Origin: Alphaproteobacteria bacterium UBA6347
GTDB lineage: Bacteria > Pseudomonadota > Alphaproteobacteria > CAAGCB01 > CAG-977
Direction of reading: 5' to 3'
Assembly: GCA_002440235.1 (NCBI GenBank)
Contig: DJRZ01000023.1
Coordinates: 8,849-66,040 of the forward strand
Length of the DNA stretch: 57,192 bases
Position 1 is the first letter of the stretch, and each line of letters starts with the position of its first letter. Below are positions 8,556-18,164 of the stretch, in pieces. The notes beneath the pieces were generated by a model. The model saw only the letters and a program-made list of their open reading frames with translations. It had not been told where the DNA came from and made no database searches. A program made the position numbers and the translations under genes.

Positions 8556-9187
8556 GGGGTCACCTCCGCCTCGCGCAGATAAAGCGGCGCGGGAAAAGCG
8601 TCGCGCGGCTGTTTGGACGCGGCGAACAAAGCGACGTCCCCCGCCGTCGGCATTTTCACGGGGCAGACCGGAACGCCGCCGTTTTCACCGACGAAACGGT
8701 CGACGCCGTTGCCCGCGCAGACGTGCCCGCTTTCGACGAAAGGCTTGATTTCGGCGGCGGTCAGCGCGGCGGCTTCGGTCGTCGGGACGCCGTTTTCAAA
8801 ACACTGGACGTAATAGTCGTCGCGCTTCGTTTCCAAAATCAGGCAGAGCTTTCCGGTTTCCGGAAATCGCCGCGACGCTTTCCACGCCAGAACGTCCAAA
8901 ACGGAAACGCCGATCATCGGCAGTCCCGCCGCCAGCGCGATTCCGTCCGCCGCCGCCAGCCCAACGCGCACGCCCGTGAACGATCCGGGTCCCGTCGTCA
9001 CGGCGACCGCGTCGACGTCGGCGAACGACGCGCCCGCTTTTTTCAAAACGTCCCGCACCATGGGGATCAGACGTTCCGCCTGCCCGCGCTCCATCTGCTC
9101 GTCGATTTCGGAAACGATCTCGTCCCCGTCGCCCAAAGCGGCGGAACAGTCCCCGTGCGCGCAATCAATCGCCAGTATTTTTCGCAT
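8543..9187 (-). CDS. tsaB: tRNA N6-threonylcarbamoyladenosine biosynthesis protein TsaB
   Basis: The 214-residue ASKHA-fold protein opens with ILAIDCAHGDCSAALG and has the family motif TTGPGSFTGVRVGLAAADG at about residues 64-82. TsaB partners TsaD and TsaE to make the t6A modification at position 37 of tRNAs that read ANN codons. It overlaps the upstream CvpA-like gene by 23 bp and the downstream rimI by 13 bp, so expression is probably coupled. Confidence 0.95.
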   Translation of the reverse strand: MRKILAIDCAHGDCSAALGDGDEIVSEIDEQMERGQAERLIPMVRDVLKKAGASFADVDAVAVTTGPGSFTGVRVGLAAADGIALAAGLPMIGVSVLDVLAWKASRRFPETGKLCLILETKRDDYYVQCFENGVPTTEAAALTAAEIKPFVESGHVCAGNGVDRFVGENGGVPVCPVKMPTAGDVALFAASKQPRDAFPAPLYLREAEVTPCRK

Positions 9188-9974
9188 TTTCCTGCCTCAA
9201 TTTTTCCAACATTCTGCGTTCATACGCCGTCATCGGCATTCTGTCCAGCACCTTTTGCGCCTGATATTCGGCGATTTCGTCCCGCGATTTTCCCTCCATC
9301 GCCATGCGGAAAGCGTCGCAAAAATCGTCGCGGGAAATCTGCTGCCCGCTTTGCCGGACGTATTCGCGCCGCGCGTAGGCGCAGGCGTAGTCGAACAAAG
9401 GCTTTTCCCCTTTCGCGGTGTGAACTTTCGCCGTTTGCAGAAAACGCAGGGCGTTCTTTTTCCAGTCTTGGTCGTCCGCGGTTTCGTCCCGTTCGACCTT
9501 TTGCGCCATTTCGACGCCCGTCAGGTTCAGCGTCGCGTTGCGCGCCCCCCGATACGCGATTTGCAAAGCGCCCGAATTTTCGACCGCCCGCGGCAGAACG
9601 ACCGCGCAAACCGCGGCGGCGACCAGCGTGAAAAAGCACGCCCGAACCGCGCCGAACAGTGCGCCGCCCGTCCGGTCGATCCCTTTGTATTCGCCGTTTT
9701 TCACGCGTTTGATCGCGGGGGACAGCAAAATTCTGATTCCCATGGACACGATCAGCGCGGACATCATCAGCGCGGCGAGGATCCGCGCGGCTTCGTTTTC
9801 AATCTTCACCAGCGGTTTGACGACGGGAATCAACAGCCACCCGAACAGCCCCGCGACGGCGTAGGCGGCGAAACGCGTCCCCTCGTCGCAAAGCCCCCGC
9901 GACCAGCCGACGAAGACGGAAAGCGCCGCCGCCGCGATCAAAAGAACGTTTATGTTGTCGGCGACCGGCGTCAT
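9165..9974 (-). CDS. CvpA-family membrane protein, first copy
   Basis: A 269-residue protein with a CvpA-like N-terminal half of four hydrophobic segments (about residues 8-28, 32-56, 62-85, 105-128), including the GWSRGLCDEGTR segment typical after the first helix. The C-terminal 130 residues are soluble and charged, with no recognised domain. CvpA proteins are tied to colicin V production, purine control and envelope homeostasis. It starts 15 bp after the next CvpA gene and overlaps tsaB. The two CvpA proteins differ strongly in their tails. Confidence 0.75.
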   Translation of the reverse strand: MTPVADNINVLLIAAAALSVFVGWSRGLCDEGTRFAAYAVAGLFGWLLIPVVKPLVKIENEAARILAALMMSALIVSMGIRILLSPAIKRVKNGEYKGIDRTGGALFGAVRACFFTLVAAAVCAVVLPRAVENSGALQIAYRGARNATLNLTGVEMAQKVERDETADDQDWKKNALRFLQTAKVHTAKGEKPLFDYACAYARREYVRQSGQQISRDDFCDAFRMAMEGKSRDEIAEYQAQKVLDRMPMTAYERRMLEKLRQENAKNTGD

Positions 9975-9989
9975 GCGCGTTTCCCCGTG

Positions 9990-10781
9990 TTATTCGACGA
10001 CGGAATCCGTTTCGTCCATGCTTTCCAGAAACAGGCGGTCCAGCTCTTCGCGTTCGCGCTTGTCATAGCCCTGCGGCTGTTCCTTTTTCTTCGCGCCGAC
10101 CCGCGGGTTGTTCAGGGAATCGAACAGATCCTTTTCCTTTTTTTCGGGGTCGACGGGTTTTTCCTCTTGCGCGGCGGCGGACTTCGCCTTTTTGTTTTTC
10201 GATTTTTTCACCGTCTTTTTGGCGGGCGCGTTCAATTTTTCGATCAGTTCCTCGATTTCGTCGGGTTTTTGCTTTTCTTCCTTTTTGACGGGGTTGTCAA
10301 ACAGGGATTCGGGCATGTGTTCCTTGACGCTTTCGGTCACGCGTCCCAGATAAGGGAACAGCAGGCTTTCCTTTTGCTGTTGCGCCAGATATTTCGGCGT
10401 CAGCGTCATCAGCAGGAAATAAACCAGCACCAAAATCACGACGCCGCGCACCGCGCCGAAAATAAATCCCAGAAAGTGATCCAAACGGTTCAGGACGCTT
10501 TGGCGGACCTTTTTTTCGATTTTGGAACAGATCAGCGTCAGAACGACCAAAGTGACGATCGTGACGACGACCAGCGACGCGATGTTCGCCAACAGCGGTT
10601 TCGGCAGATACCGCAACGCGAACGGTTCCAGATACGGCATCGCGTAAAACCCGACGATCGACGCGATCAGCCACGACCCGATGCCCAGCATTTCGCTGAT
10701 AAAACCGCGCGAAAACGACAAAATGGCTGAAATCAGCACCACCGCCGCGATAAACACGTCAACGCCGTAAATATTTTCCAT
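9990..10781 (-). CDS. cvpA: CvpA family protein, second copy
   Basis: The 263-residue protein has the full CvpA membrane domain: four segments within residues 8-150, SFSRGFISEMLGIGSW after the first helix, and GFIFGAVRGVVILVL in the third to fourth. A Lys/Glu-rich tail of about 100 residues follows and should be cytoplasmic. ATG 10781 shares one base with the radA stop (TGATG). A GTG three bases earlier is the alternative. In many alphaproteobacteria cvpA follows radA, as here. Confidence 0.88.
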   Translation of the reverse strand: MENIYGVDVFIAAVVLISAILSFSRGFISEMLGIGSWLIASIVGFYAMPYLEPFALRYLPKPLLANIASLVVVTIVTLVVLTLICSKIEKKVRQSVLNRLDHFLGFIFGAVRGVVILVLVYFLLMTLTPKYLAQQQKESLLFPYLGRVTESVKEHMPESLFDNPVKKEEKQKPDEIEELIEKLNAPAKKTVKKSKNKKAKSAAAQEEKPVDPEKKEKDLFDSLNNPRVGAKKKEQPQGYDKREREELDRLFLESMDETDSVVE

Positions 10782-12190
10782 CACGAATCCCGTTTGTCCG
10801 ACAAACCGAACATTTCCGTCAAAGTCTTCAAATGTCCGATTTCGATAAGCCTCAGCGCAGTATCCGACTCTTTTCCTGATTTTTTATTAACGCGGACGGG
10901 CGGAATCAAAGCGCGGGCGAATCCCAGTTTAGCCGCCTCTTTCAGCCTTAAATCCGGTTGCGGCACGGCGCGGATTTCGCCCGACAGACCGACTTCGCCG
11001 AAAACGACGGCGTCCGCCGGAACGGGAATCTGCGCGACCGACGACAGCAAAGCCGCCGCCACCGCCAGATCCGCCGCGGGTTCCGTGATGCGGATTCCGC
11101 CCGCGACGTTCAGATACACGTCCCGCGCCGACATTTGAAAGCCGCAACGCGCCTCCAACACCGCCAGAACCATGTTCAGCCGCGACGAATCCCACCCGAC
11201 GACCGCGCGTCTGGGAGTGCCGCCGCCGGGGGCGACCAGCGCCTGAATTTCGACCAGCATCGGGCGCGACCCTTCGATTCCCGCGTAGACGCAGCTGCCC
11301 GTCACGTTGCCGCGCCGTTCCGCCAGAAACAAAGCCGACGGGTTGGGGACTTCGCTCAGCCCCCGTTCGGTCATTTCGAACACGCCGATTTCGTCGGTCG
11401 CGCCGAAACGGTTTTTCACGCCGCGCAAAATGCGGAAATGATGCCCGCGGTCGCCCTCGAAATAAAGGACGGTGTCGACCATATGCTCCAAAACGCGCGG
11501 TCCCGCCAAAGTCCCCTCTTTGGTCACGTGGCTGACCAGAAACAGGGCGAATCCGCGCCGTTTCGCCAGCCGGATCAGTTCGTTGCCGCACGCGCGCACC
11601 TGCCCGACCGTTCCGGGGGCGGAATCCATCGTGTCCACAAACATGGTTTGAATAGAATCGATGACGACGACGTCGGGGGCTTCGCCGCAATCCAGCGTCG
11701 CGATGATGTCGCGGACGTTCGTCGCGCTCGCCAGTTCGACGTTCGCTTTCGCCAGTCCCAGGCGGGCGGCGCGCAACCGCACCTGATCCACGGATTCTTC
11801 GCCCGAAATGTAGACGCAACGCACGGGCACGCCCTTGACGTTGCAAACCGCCGACAAAGCCGCCGTCACCTGCAGCAGCAGCGTCGATTTGCCGATCCCC
11901 GGATCGCCGCCGATCAGCAGAACAGACCCCGCGACCAGACCGCCGCCGCACACGCGGTCCAGCTCTTTGATCCCCGATTTCAGGCGGAAAGACGTTTCCG
12001 GCACGCCGTCCAGACCGACGAATTCGATTTTCCGTCCGCCCTTGCCGCCCGTCGCCTTCGGCGCGGACGCGGCCGCCGTTTCCTCTTCGATAATGGTGTT
12101 CCATTCGCCGCAGGCTTCGCACTTGCCCGCCCACCGCGGGAACACCGCGCCGCAGTTCTGGCATACGAAACGCGAAGTGTTCTTTGCCAT
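10781..12190 (-). CDS. radA: DNA repair protein RadA
   Basis: The 469-residue protein has the complete RadA layout: an N-terminal zinc finger (Cys10-x2-Cys13, Cys24-x2-Cys27), a RecA-like ATPase with Walker A GGDPGIGKS at residues 94-102, the RadA-specific KNRFG motif, and a C-terminal Lon-like domain (GGIRITEPAADLAVAAAL). RadA is a DnaB-type helicase that drives branch migration in recombination. The start shares bases with the mlaF stop (TGATG). Confidence 0.97.
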   Translation of the reverse strand: MAKNTSRFVCQNCGAVFPRWAGKCEACGEWNTIIEEETAAASAPKATGGKGGRKIEFVGLDGVPETSFRLKSGIKELDRVCGGGLVAGSVLLIGGDPGIGKSTLLLQVTAALSAVCNVKGVPVRCVYISGEESVDQVRLRAARLGLAKANVELASATNVRDIIATLDCGEAPDVVVIDSIQTMFVDTMDSAPGTVGQVRACGNELIRLAKRRGFALFLVSHVTKEGTLAGPRVLEHMVDTVLYFEGDRGHHFRILRGVKNRFGATDEIGVFEMTERGLSEVPNPSALFLAERRGNVTGSCVYAGIEGSRPMLVEIQALVAPGGGTPRRAVVGWDSSRLNMVLAVLEARCGFQMSARDVYLNVAGGIRITEPAADLAVAAALLSSVAQIPVPADAVVFGEVGLSGEIRAVPQPDLRLKEAAKLGFARALIPPVRVNKKSGKESDTALRLIEIGHLKTLTEMFGLSDKRDS

Positions 12191-12978
12191 CAGCCGCGCA
12201 CTTCCATTTGAATGGGACCGTCGGCGCGACCGTTGATGAACTGTTCAACGTACGGGTTTCCGGAATCGTCAATTTCGTCGACGCCGCCGCACCAGATGAT
12301 TTTTCCTTTGTACAGCATCGCGACCCTGTCGGCGATTTTGCGCACCGAAGACATGTCGTGCGTGATCGTGATGCCCGTCGCGCCCAAATCCGTGACGCAC
12401 GACCGGATCAGATCGTTGATGACGTCCGACATGATCGGATCCAGCCCCGTCGTCGGTTCGTCAAAGAAAATCAGTTCGGGATCGGTTGCGATCGCGCGCG
12501 CCAGTCCGACGCGTTTTTTCATACCGCCCGACAGTTCGTCGGGGTACAGGTTCGCGACGTCCGCGCTCAGCCCCACCTGCGCCAGCTTTTGCATGGCGAT
12601 TTCGCGGGCGGGGGCGCGTTTCATCTTTTTGCCCTGAATCAAGCCGAAAGCCACGTTTTCCCAAATGTTCAAGCTGTCGAACAGCGCCGCGCCCTGAAAC
12701 AGCATGCCCGTTTGCGCGTTGATTTTTTCCATTTCCCGCGCGCCCAGCCCGACGATTTCCCGCCCGTCGATTTGAATCGACCCCGAATCGGGCGTCAGCA
12801 ATCCCTGAATACACTTGATCGTCACGGACTTGCCCGTTCCCGACCCGCCGATGATGACGAGGGATTCGCCCTTTTTGACGTCCAGCGTCACGCCGTCCAA
12901 AACGACTTTTTTACCGAAAGCCTTGCGAACACCGGTCATTTTCACTTTGATATCGCCGTCCATCGCCGCCCCCGTCAT
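12190..12978 (-). CDS. mlaF: MlaF-like ABC transporter ATP-binding protein (phospholipid transport)
   Basis: A 262-residue ABC ATPase with Walker A GGSGTGKS (residues 44-51), signature LSGGM, and Walker B FFDEPTTGLDP. The MlaF branch is shown by SGGMKKRVGLARAI and the adjacent permease gene. With MlaE it forms the inner-membrane complex that moves phospholipids between inner and outer membranes. ATG 12978 overlaps the mlaE stop as ATGA. ATG 12963 with a GGGGGCGG site is an equally good start. The usual mlaD and mlaC genes are not next to it. Confidence 0.92.
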   Translation of the reverse strand: MTGAAMDGDIKVKMTGVRKAFGKKVVLDGVTLDVKKGESLVIIGGSGTGKSVTIKCIQGLLTPDSGSIQIDGREIVGLGAREMEKINAQTGMLFQGAALFDSLNIWENVAFGLIQGKKMKRAPAREIAMQKLAQVGLSADVANLYPDELSGGMKKRVGLARAIATDPELIFFDEPTTGLDPIMSDVINDLIRSCVTDLGATGITITHDMSSVRKIADRVAMLYKGKIIWCGGVDEIDDSGNPYVEQFINGRADGPIQMEVRG

Positions 12979-13748
12979 TTGGAAAAGAACAGTTCGGTCA
13001 GCATATAGTTGCTGATCAAAATCAAAATCGACGACGACACGACCGCGTTCGTGGTCGCCTTGCCGACGCCTTCCGCCCCGCCCTTGGAATAAAATCCGTG
13101 ATAGCACCCCATCAGCGTGACGATGAAACCGAACGCCGCCGCCTTTGTCATGCCCGACGCGATGTCGACCGCCTGCATGAAATTCCACGTGTTGCGCAAA
13201 TAATTGATCGCATTGAAGTCCAGTTTGTACACGCAGATCAGATACCCGCCGTAAATCCCGATCACGTCGCCGATCAGCACCAGAACGGGCAACATCAGCA
13301 TTCCCGCGACGACGCGCGGCACGACCAGATATTTGAACGGATTGGTCGACAGCGTCGTCAGCGCGTCGATCTGTTCCGTCACGCGCATCGTTCCCAGTTC
13401 AGCCGCCATCGCCGCCCCGACGCGCCCCGCGACCATCAGCGCCGCCAGAACGGGTCCCAGCTCGCGCGTCACCGTCAGTTCAACGACCGAAGCGACGACC
13501 CCCTCCGACGACAGGGTGGACAATCCCGAATAGCTTTGCAAAGCGATGACCAGCCCCGAAAACATCGTCGTCAGCGCGACGACGGGCAGGGAATAAAACC
13601 CGATTTCCACCATTTGCGAAAACAGCGTGCGGAAATAAAACGGCGGACGGAAACAGCAGGACAGCGATTTCGCCGAAAACAGCGTCAGCCGTCCGGCGGA
13701 GCGCAAAAAGTCCAGAAAAACCCTGCCGATAGGGGCGAATATGTTCAT
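12975..13748 (-). CDS. mlaE: MlaE-family permease (phospholipid transport)
   Basis: The 257-residue permease has five or six membrane helices and the MlaE hallmark stretch around residues 95-135 (TRELGPVLAALMVAGRVGAAMAAELGTMRVTEQIDAL). Two copies form the membrane channel of the Mla transporter with MlaF. I chose ATG 13748, 11 bases after the alr stop and just after an AAAGG site. A TTG at 13763 overlapping the alr stop is possible but less likely. Confidence 0.92.
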   Translation of the reverse strand: MNIFAPIGRVFLDFLRSAGRLTLFSAKSLSCCFRPPFYFRTLFSQMVEIGFYSLPVVALTTMFSGLVIALQSYSGLSTLSSEGVVASVVELTVTRELGPVLAALMVAGRVGAAMAAELGTMRVTEQIDALTTLSTNPFKYLVVPRVVAGMLMLPVLVLIGDVIGIYGGYLICVYKLDFNAINYLRNTWNFMQAVDIASGMTKAAAFGFIVTLMGCYHGFYSKGGAEGVGKATTNAVVSSSILILISNYMLTELFFSK

Positions 13749-13759
13749 CGTTCTGCCTT

Positions 13760-14842
13760 TCAATCCGTATAGGCGCGGTAAAAACGACCGCCGAGGTTCG
13801 TCAGCAGTTCATAATCTATCGTTCCCGCGATTTTTGCAATTTCTTTCAACGGGCAATGTTCGCCGTAAATTTCCGCCGTTTCCGCTTTTGCCAAATCCGC
13901 GGCGGGAACGTCCGTCACGTCAACGGTCGTCAAATCCATTGAAATCCGCCCGACGACCAGTGCTTTTGTTCCGGCGATCCATACGAATCCCCTGTTCGCC
14001 AAAGACCGGGGATAACCGTCGCCGTACCCGATCGCCAGCGTCGCGATTTTCGCGGGTTTGTCAAACGTCCGCGTCGCGCCGTATCCGACGGTTTGTCCCG
14101 CCGCCGCGTCCTGAATTTGCAGGATTTTAGCGCGCAGGGAAACCGCGCCGTTATATAAATCGTGCCCCAAACGGACGACGTCCTTGTAAAACCGCGCGTC
14201 GGGCAGATTAGCCCCGTCGGTCGCGGACAGGCTTTGTTCGAACGGTTCGGGCAGCGCCGCGCGCAATTTGGCGCACAGCGCGTCAAAACGGCTCAGCTGG
14301 TCTTCGCTTTTCGGATTTTCGGGATCGTCGGCGCACGCCAAATGACTGATCACCAGACCGATCTTTAAATTTTCCGGCGCGTTCGCGCACAAGACGTCCG
14401 CGTCCGCCTCCGTCAGTCCCAGACGGGTCATGCCCGTGTCGACGTGAACCGCGGCGGGCAAAACGGCGTTTTTCCGTCGGGCGAAAGCGTCCCAGCGGCG
14501 GATTTGATCAAGCGTGCTTAAAACCGGAATCAAATCGTTTTCCGCGAAATCAGACTCCGTATCCGGCAGGACGCCGTGCAGGGCGTAAATCTTCGCGTCG
14601 CGCGGCAAAACTGCCCGCAACGCCGCGCCCTCGAACCCGTAGGCGGTAAAAAAGTCGCGGCACCCCGCGTCATACAGGGCGCGGGCGATTCTTTCCGCCC
14701 CCAGTCCGTAGGCGTCGGTCTTCAGCACCGCCGCGACGCGGGTTCGAGCGCCGACGCGGGCTTGCGCCGCGCGCCGGTTTTCGACGATCCTTTTCAAATC
14801 GACGGTCAGAACGGCGCCCGCCCGTTCGGGGGTCAAGCTCAT
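13760..14842 (-). CDS. alr: Alanine racemase
   Basis: A 360-residue fold-type III PLP enzyme. Lys41 in [11 protein letters not shown] is the PLP lysine, and Tyr254 in GYGATRTF is the opposing catalytic base. The C-terminal beta domain contains [13 protein letters not shown]. It makes D-alanine for peptidoglycan. It overlaps the alaS stop as ATGA, so translation is coupled to alanyl-tRNA synthetase. The pairing ties two alanine-using steps together. Confidence 0.96.
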   Translation of the reverse strand: MSLTPERAGAVLTVDLKRIVENRRAAQARVGARTRVAAVLKTDAYGLGAERIARALYDAGCRDFFTAYGFEGAALRAVLPRDAKIYALHGVLPDTESDFAENDLIPVLSTLDQIRRWDAFARRKNAVLPAAVHVDTGMTRLGLTEADADVLCANAPENLKIGLVISHLACADDPENPKSEDQLSRFDALCAKLRAALPEPFEQSLSATDGANLPDARFYKDVVRLGHDLYNGAVSLRAKILQIQDAAAGQTVGYGATRTFDKPAKIATLAIGYGDGYPRSLANRGFVWIAGTKALVVGRISMDLTTVDVTDVPAADLAKAETAEIYGEHCPLKEIAKIAGTIDYELLTNLGGRFYRAYTD

Positions 14843-17475
14843 GCCCCCAGCGCCTTTTCAATGACGGACAGGACTTCCGCGGTTTTGGAAACGTCCGAAC
14901 CGCCCGCCTGCGCCATGTCGGGACGACCGCCGCCGCCCTTTCCGTCCGCCGCCGCCGCGCCCAGACGAACCAGATCGACCGCGTTGATTTTGGCGGTCAG
15001 ATCGTTCGTCACGCCGACGACGATCGACACTTTGCCGTTGTCCGTGCAGACCAGAGCGACGACGCCGGAACCGATCTGTTTTTTGATTTCGTCCGCCATG
15101 CCTTTCAGTTCTTTGGCGGGAATGCCGCTGAGCACGCGACCGACAAAGGACACGCCGTTGATTTTCTTCGCGCCGTTGTCGCCGGACGTTCCGCCCGCCG
15201 CCAGCTTTTTGCGCAAATCGGACAGTTCGCGTTCCAGCTTTTTGCGTTCGTCGATCAGCGCCTGAACGCGGGCGGGAATGTCGGCGACGGGAGCCTTCAG
15301 GCTTTCCGCCGTTTTCGCCAGCAGATCGTCGCGGCTTTGCGCGTAAGCCAGGGCAGGCATGCCCGTCACGGCTTCGATGCGGCGGACGCCCGCCGCCAAA
15401 GCGGCTTCGGACAAAATGCGGAAAGAACCGATGTCGCCCGTGCGTTTGACGTGCGTTCCGCCGCACAGTTCGACGGACACCTTGTCCGCGCCCGATCCCA
15501 TGGACACGACGCGGACTTCGTCGCCGTATTTTTCGCCGAACAAAGCCATCGCGCCCTCTTTCACCGCCGCGTCGGGCGTGGTGATGCGGGTCGCGACCTC
15601 AAGGTTTTTCAAAATGTTGCGGTTGACTTCGTTTTCGACGGCGCGCAGTTCGTCAAACGTGATCGGACGGGGCTGCGAAAAGTCGAAACGCATGCCGTCG
15701 GGGCGCACCGAAGACCCTTTTTGCGTCACATGGTCGCCCAAAATCTTGCGCAAAGCCGCCTGCAGCAGGTGAGTCACGGAATGGTGGCGCGCCGTCGCCG
15801 CGCGGCGTTCGGCGTCAACCGTCATCAAAACGTCTAAGCCCTTTTTCAGATCGCCTTTTTTCAAAACGCCGAAATGAATGAACAGATCGCCGACTTTTTT
15901 CTGCGTGTCGGTCACGTCGAACAGAACGGAATCCGCGACCGCGATCGTCCCCGTGTCGCCGACCTGCCCGCCGGATTCGCCGTAAAACGGCGTCTGGTTC
16001 GTGATGACGGCGGCTTTCTGTCCCTCTTTCACGGAATCGACTTCTTTGCCGTCGACGACCAAAGCGACGATCTGCCCTTCCGCCTGCAAGGTTTCATAGC
16101 CCAGAAATTCCGTGCCGCCGACCTTTTCCTTTGTTTCGAACCAAACGGCGTCCGTCGCGGCTTCGCCCGATCCCGCCCAAGCTTTGCGCGCTTCGGCTTT
16201 CTGGCGTTCCATGGCGGCTTCGAATCCCCGCGTGTCGACGCTCATATGCTTGCCGCGCAAAACGTCTTGCGTCAGATCCAGCGGGAAACCGTAGGTGTCG
16301 TACAGTCTGAACGCGACATCACCCGACAAAACGCCGCCGTCCGCCAGTTTTGCGGATTCCATGTCCAACAGTTTCAAACCGCGTCCCAGCGTTTCCTTGA
16401 ACCGCGTTTCCTCCAGCCGCAGGGTTTCGGTGATCAAAGCCTGCGCGCGCACCAATTCGGGGAACACGTCGCCCATCAGCCGCACCAAAGCCGGCACCAG
16501 CCGCCACATCAGCGGTTCCTGACAGCCCATCATGTGCGCGTGGCGCATCGCGCGGCGCATAATGCGGCGCAGGACGTATCCGCGCCCCTCGTTCGACGGC
16601 AGGACGCCGTCCGCGATCAGGAAGCAGGACGAACGCAAATGGTCGGCGATGATGCGCAGCGACGTTTTGAATTCGCCGTAGGGCTCGACGCCCGCCGTTC
16701 CCGCCGCCGCCAGAATCAAGCCTTTCAGGATTTCGGTTTCATAGTTGTCGTTGGTGCCCAGCATCACCGCGCCCATGCGTTCCAGCCCCATGCCCGTGTC
16801 GATGCACCGGTGCGGCAGATCGATCAGCCGACCGTCCGCCAGCTGTTCGTTCTGCATGAACACCAGATTCCAGATTTCGACGAAACGGTCGCCGTCTTCG
16901 TCCGGAGATCCCGGAGGACCGCCCTGAATATGCTCGCCGTGGTCGTAAAAGATTTCGGAACACGGTCCGCACGGTCCCGTGTCGCCCATCGACCAGAAGT
17001 TGTCCTTTGTCGGAATGCGAATGATCCGTTCGTCGGGCAGACCGGCGATTTTTTTCCACAGGTTGTAGGCTTCGTCGTCGGTGTGATAGACGGTCGCCGT
17101 CAGTTTTTCCCGCGGCAGACCGAATTCCCGCGTCACCAGATTCCACGCGTAGTAAATGGCTTTTTCCTTGAAATAGTCGCCGAAGCTCCAGTTCCCCAGC
17201 ATTTCAAAAAACGTGTGGTGGCGCACGGTGTACCCGACGTTGTCCAGATCGTTGTGCTTGCCGCCGGCGCGGACGCATTTCTGGTCGGACGCGGCGCGGA
17301 CGTAGGGGCGTTTTTCCATGCCCGTAAAAATGTTTTTAAACTGCACCATTCCCGAATTGGTGAACATCAAAGTCGGGTCGTTATGCGGCACCAAGGAACT
17401 GGACGGCACGATTTCGTGATCGTTTTTGCGGAAATAATCCAGAAAAGTGCGCCGAATTTCGCCGGTTGTCATCAT
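14839..17475 (-). CDS. alaS: Alanyl-tRNA synthetase
   Basis: An 878-residue enzyme of normal length. The class II core shows [18 protein letters not shown] and a MGLERM segment. The editing domain has [13 protein letters not shown] and the [15 protein letters not shown] zinc motif. The C-terminal Gly-rich C-Ala domain ends with [13 protein letters not shown] chose ATG 17475 (an immediately following ATG is possible) because an AGGATA site precedes it; an upstream in-frame start at 17541 adds 22 unlikely residues. It is the first gene of the nine-gene operon running down to rimI. Confidence 0.97.
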   Translation of the reverse strand: MMTTGEIRRTFLDYFRKNDHEIVPSSSLVPHNDPTLMFTNSGMVQFKNIFTGMEKRPYVRAASDQKCVRAGGKHNDLDNVGYTVRHHTFFEMLGNWSFGDYFKEKAIYYAWNLVTREFGLPREKLTATVYHTDDEAYNLWKKIAGLPDERIIRIPTKDNFWSMGDTGPCGPCSEIFYDHGEHIQGGPPGSPDEDGDRFVEIWNLVFMQNEQLADGRLIDLPHRCIDTGMGLERMGAVMLGTNDNYETEILKGLILAAAGTAGVEPYGEFKTSLRIIADHLRSSCFLIADGVLPSNEGRGYVLRRIMRRAMRHAHMMGCQEPLMWRLVPALVRLMGDVFPELVRAQALITETLRLEETRFKETLGRGLKLLDMESAKLADGGVLSGDVAFRLYDTYGFPLDLTQDVLRGKHMSVDTRGFEAAMERQKAEARKAWAGSGEAATDAVWFETKEKVGGTEFLGYETLQAEGQIVALVVDGKEVDSVKEGQKAAVITNQTPFYGESGGQVGDTGTIAVADSVLFDVTDTQKKVGDLFIHFGVLKKGDLKKGLDVLMTVDAERRAATARHHSVTHLLQAALRKILGDHVTQKGSSVRPDGMRFDFSQPRPITFDELRAVENEVNRNILKNLEVATRITTPDAAVKEGAMALFGEKYGDEVRVVSMGSGADKVSVELCGGTHVKRTGDIGSFRILSEAALAAGVRRIEAVTGMPALAYAQSRDDLLAKTAESLKAPVADIPARVQALIDERKKLERELSDLRKKLAAGGTSGDNGAKKINGVSFVGRVLSGIPAKELKGMADEIKKQIGSGVVALVCTDNGKVSIVVGVTNDLTAKINAVDLVRLGAAAADGKGGGGRPDMAQAGGSDVSKTAEVLSVIEKALGA

Positions 17476-17588
17476 GGTCGTTGTATCCTGTGTTAAAAAA
17501 ATTAAATCCTTTGAAGGTGAGTTATAGCGCAAAATCGCCAAAGAAACACCTTTTTTCGCACACTAGAATAAAATATTTAACCCGACTG

Positions 17589-17617
17589 TTGACCTGACGC
17601 GTCAAAAACCGTATTAA
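17589..17617 (+). promoter_or_regulatory. Probable sigma-70-type promoter of the def operon
   Basis: TTGACC (17589-17594) and TATTAA (17612-17617) are separated by exactly 17 bp and lie 26 bp before the def start. The spacer opens with the perfect 10-bp palindrome TGACGCGTCA (17595-17604), which could be an operator. The alaS operon runs the other way from the same 167-bp gap. Confidence 0.6.
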
Positions 17618-17642
17618 ATGGGGAAAAACAAAGGAAAACGCC

Positions 17643-18164
17643 ATGGCTTTACTGAAAATTCTGGAAGTCCCCGACCCGCTGTTGAAAAAGAAAAGCGCGA
17701 AAGTCGAAAAAATCGACGACGCCCTGCGCAAAACGCTGGACGACATGCTGGAAACCATGTACGACGCGCCGGGGGTCGGGCTCGCCGCGCCGCAGGTGGG
17801 AATTTTGAAACGCATGGTCGTCATCGACGTGACGCGCGACGACGAACCGAAACGCCCCTACAAAATGATCAACCCCGTCATCACCGCGCACGGCGACGCG
17901 ACCGTCATGCACGACGAAGGCTGCCTGTCCGTCCCCGAACAGTACGCGCCGGTCGAACGCTATGAAACCGTGACCGCCGAATACACGGACGAAAACGGCG
18001 AACGGCGAACCGTGCGCGCCGACGGACTGCTGGCGATCTGCATTCAGCACGAACTGGAACATCTGGACGGCAAGCTGTTCATTGACCATTTGTCCAAAGT
18101 CAAACGCGACATGATCGTCCGCCGCGTCGAAAAGGAACGCCGTTGGAAACAGGACAACGAATAG
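17643..18164 (+). CDS. def: Peptide deformylase
   Basis: A 173-residue enzyme with the three deformylase motifs: GVGLAAPQVG (44-53), EGCLS with metal ligand Cys94, and QHELEHLDG with His136, Glu137 and His140. The usual second motif is HEMDH or HELDH; here the fourth residue is Glu, which keeps the HExxH chemistry. It removes the N-formyl group from new proteins. Its last 22 bp overlap the next gene. Confidence 0.96.
   Translation: MALLKILEVPDPLLKKKSAKVEKIDDALRKTLDDMLETMYDAPGVGLAAPQVGILKRMVVIDVTRDDEPKRPYKMINPVITAHGDATVMHDEGCLSVPEQYAPVERYETVTAEYTDENGERRTVRADGLLAICIQHELEHLDGKLFIDHLSKVKRDMIVRRVEKERRWKQDNE

Noticed and set aside
15874..17496. 540-residue open frame antisense to alaS
   Set aside because: The opposite strand is an unmistakable alanyl-tRNA synthetase; the antisense product is low complexity.
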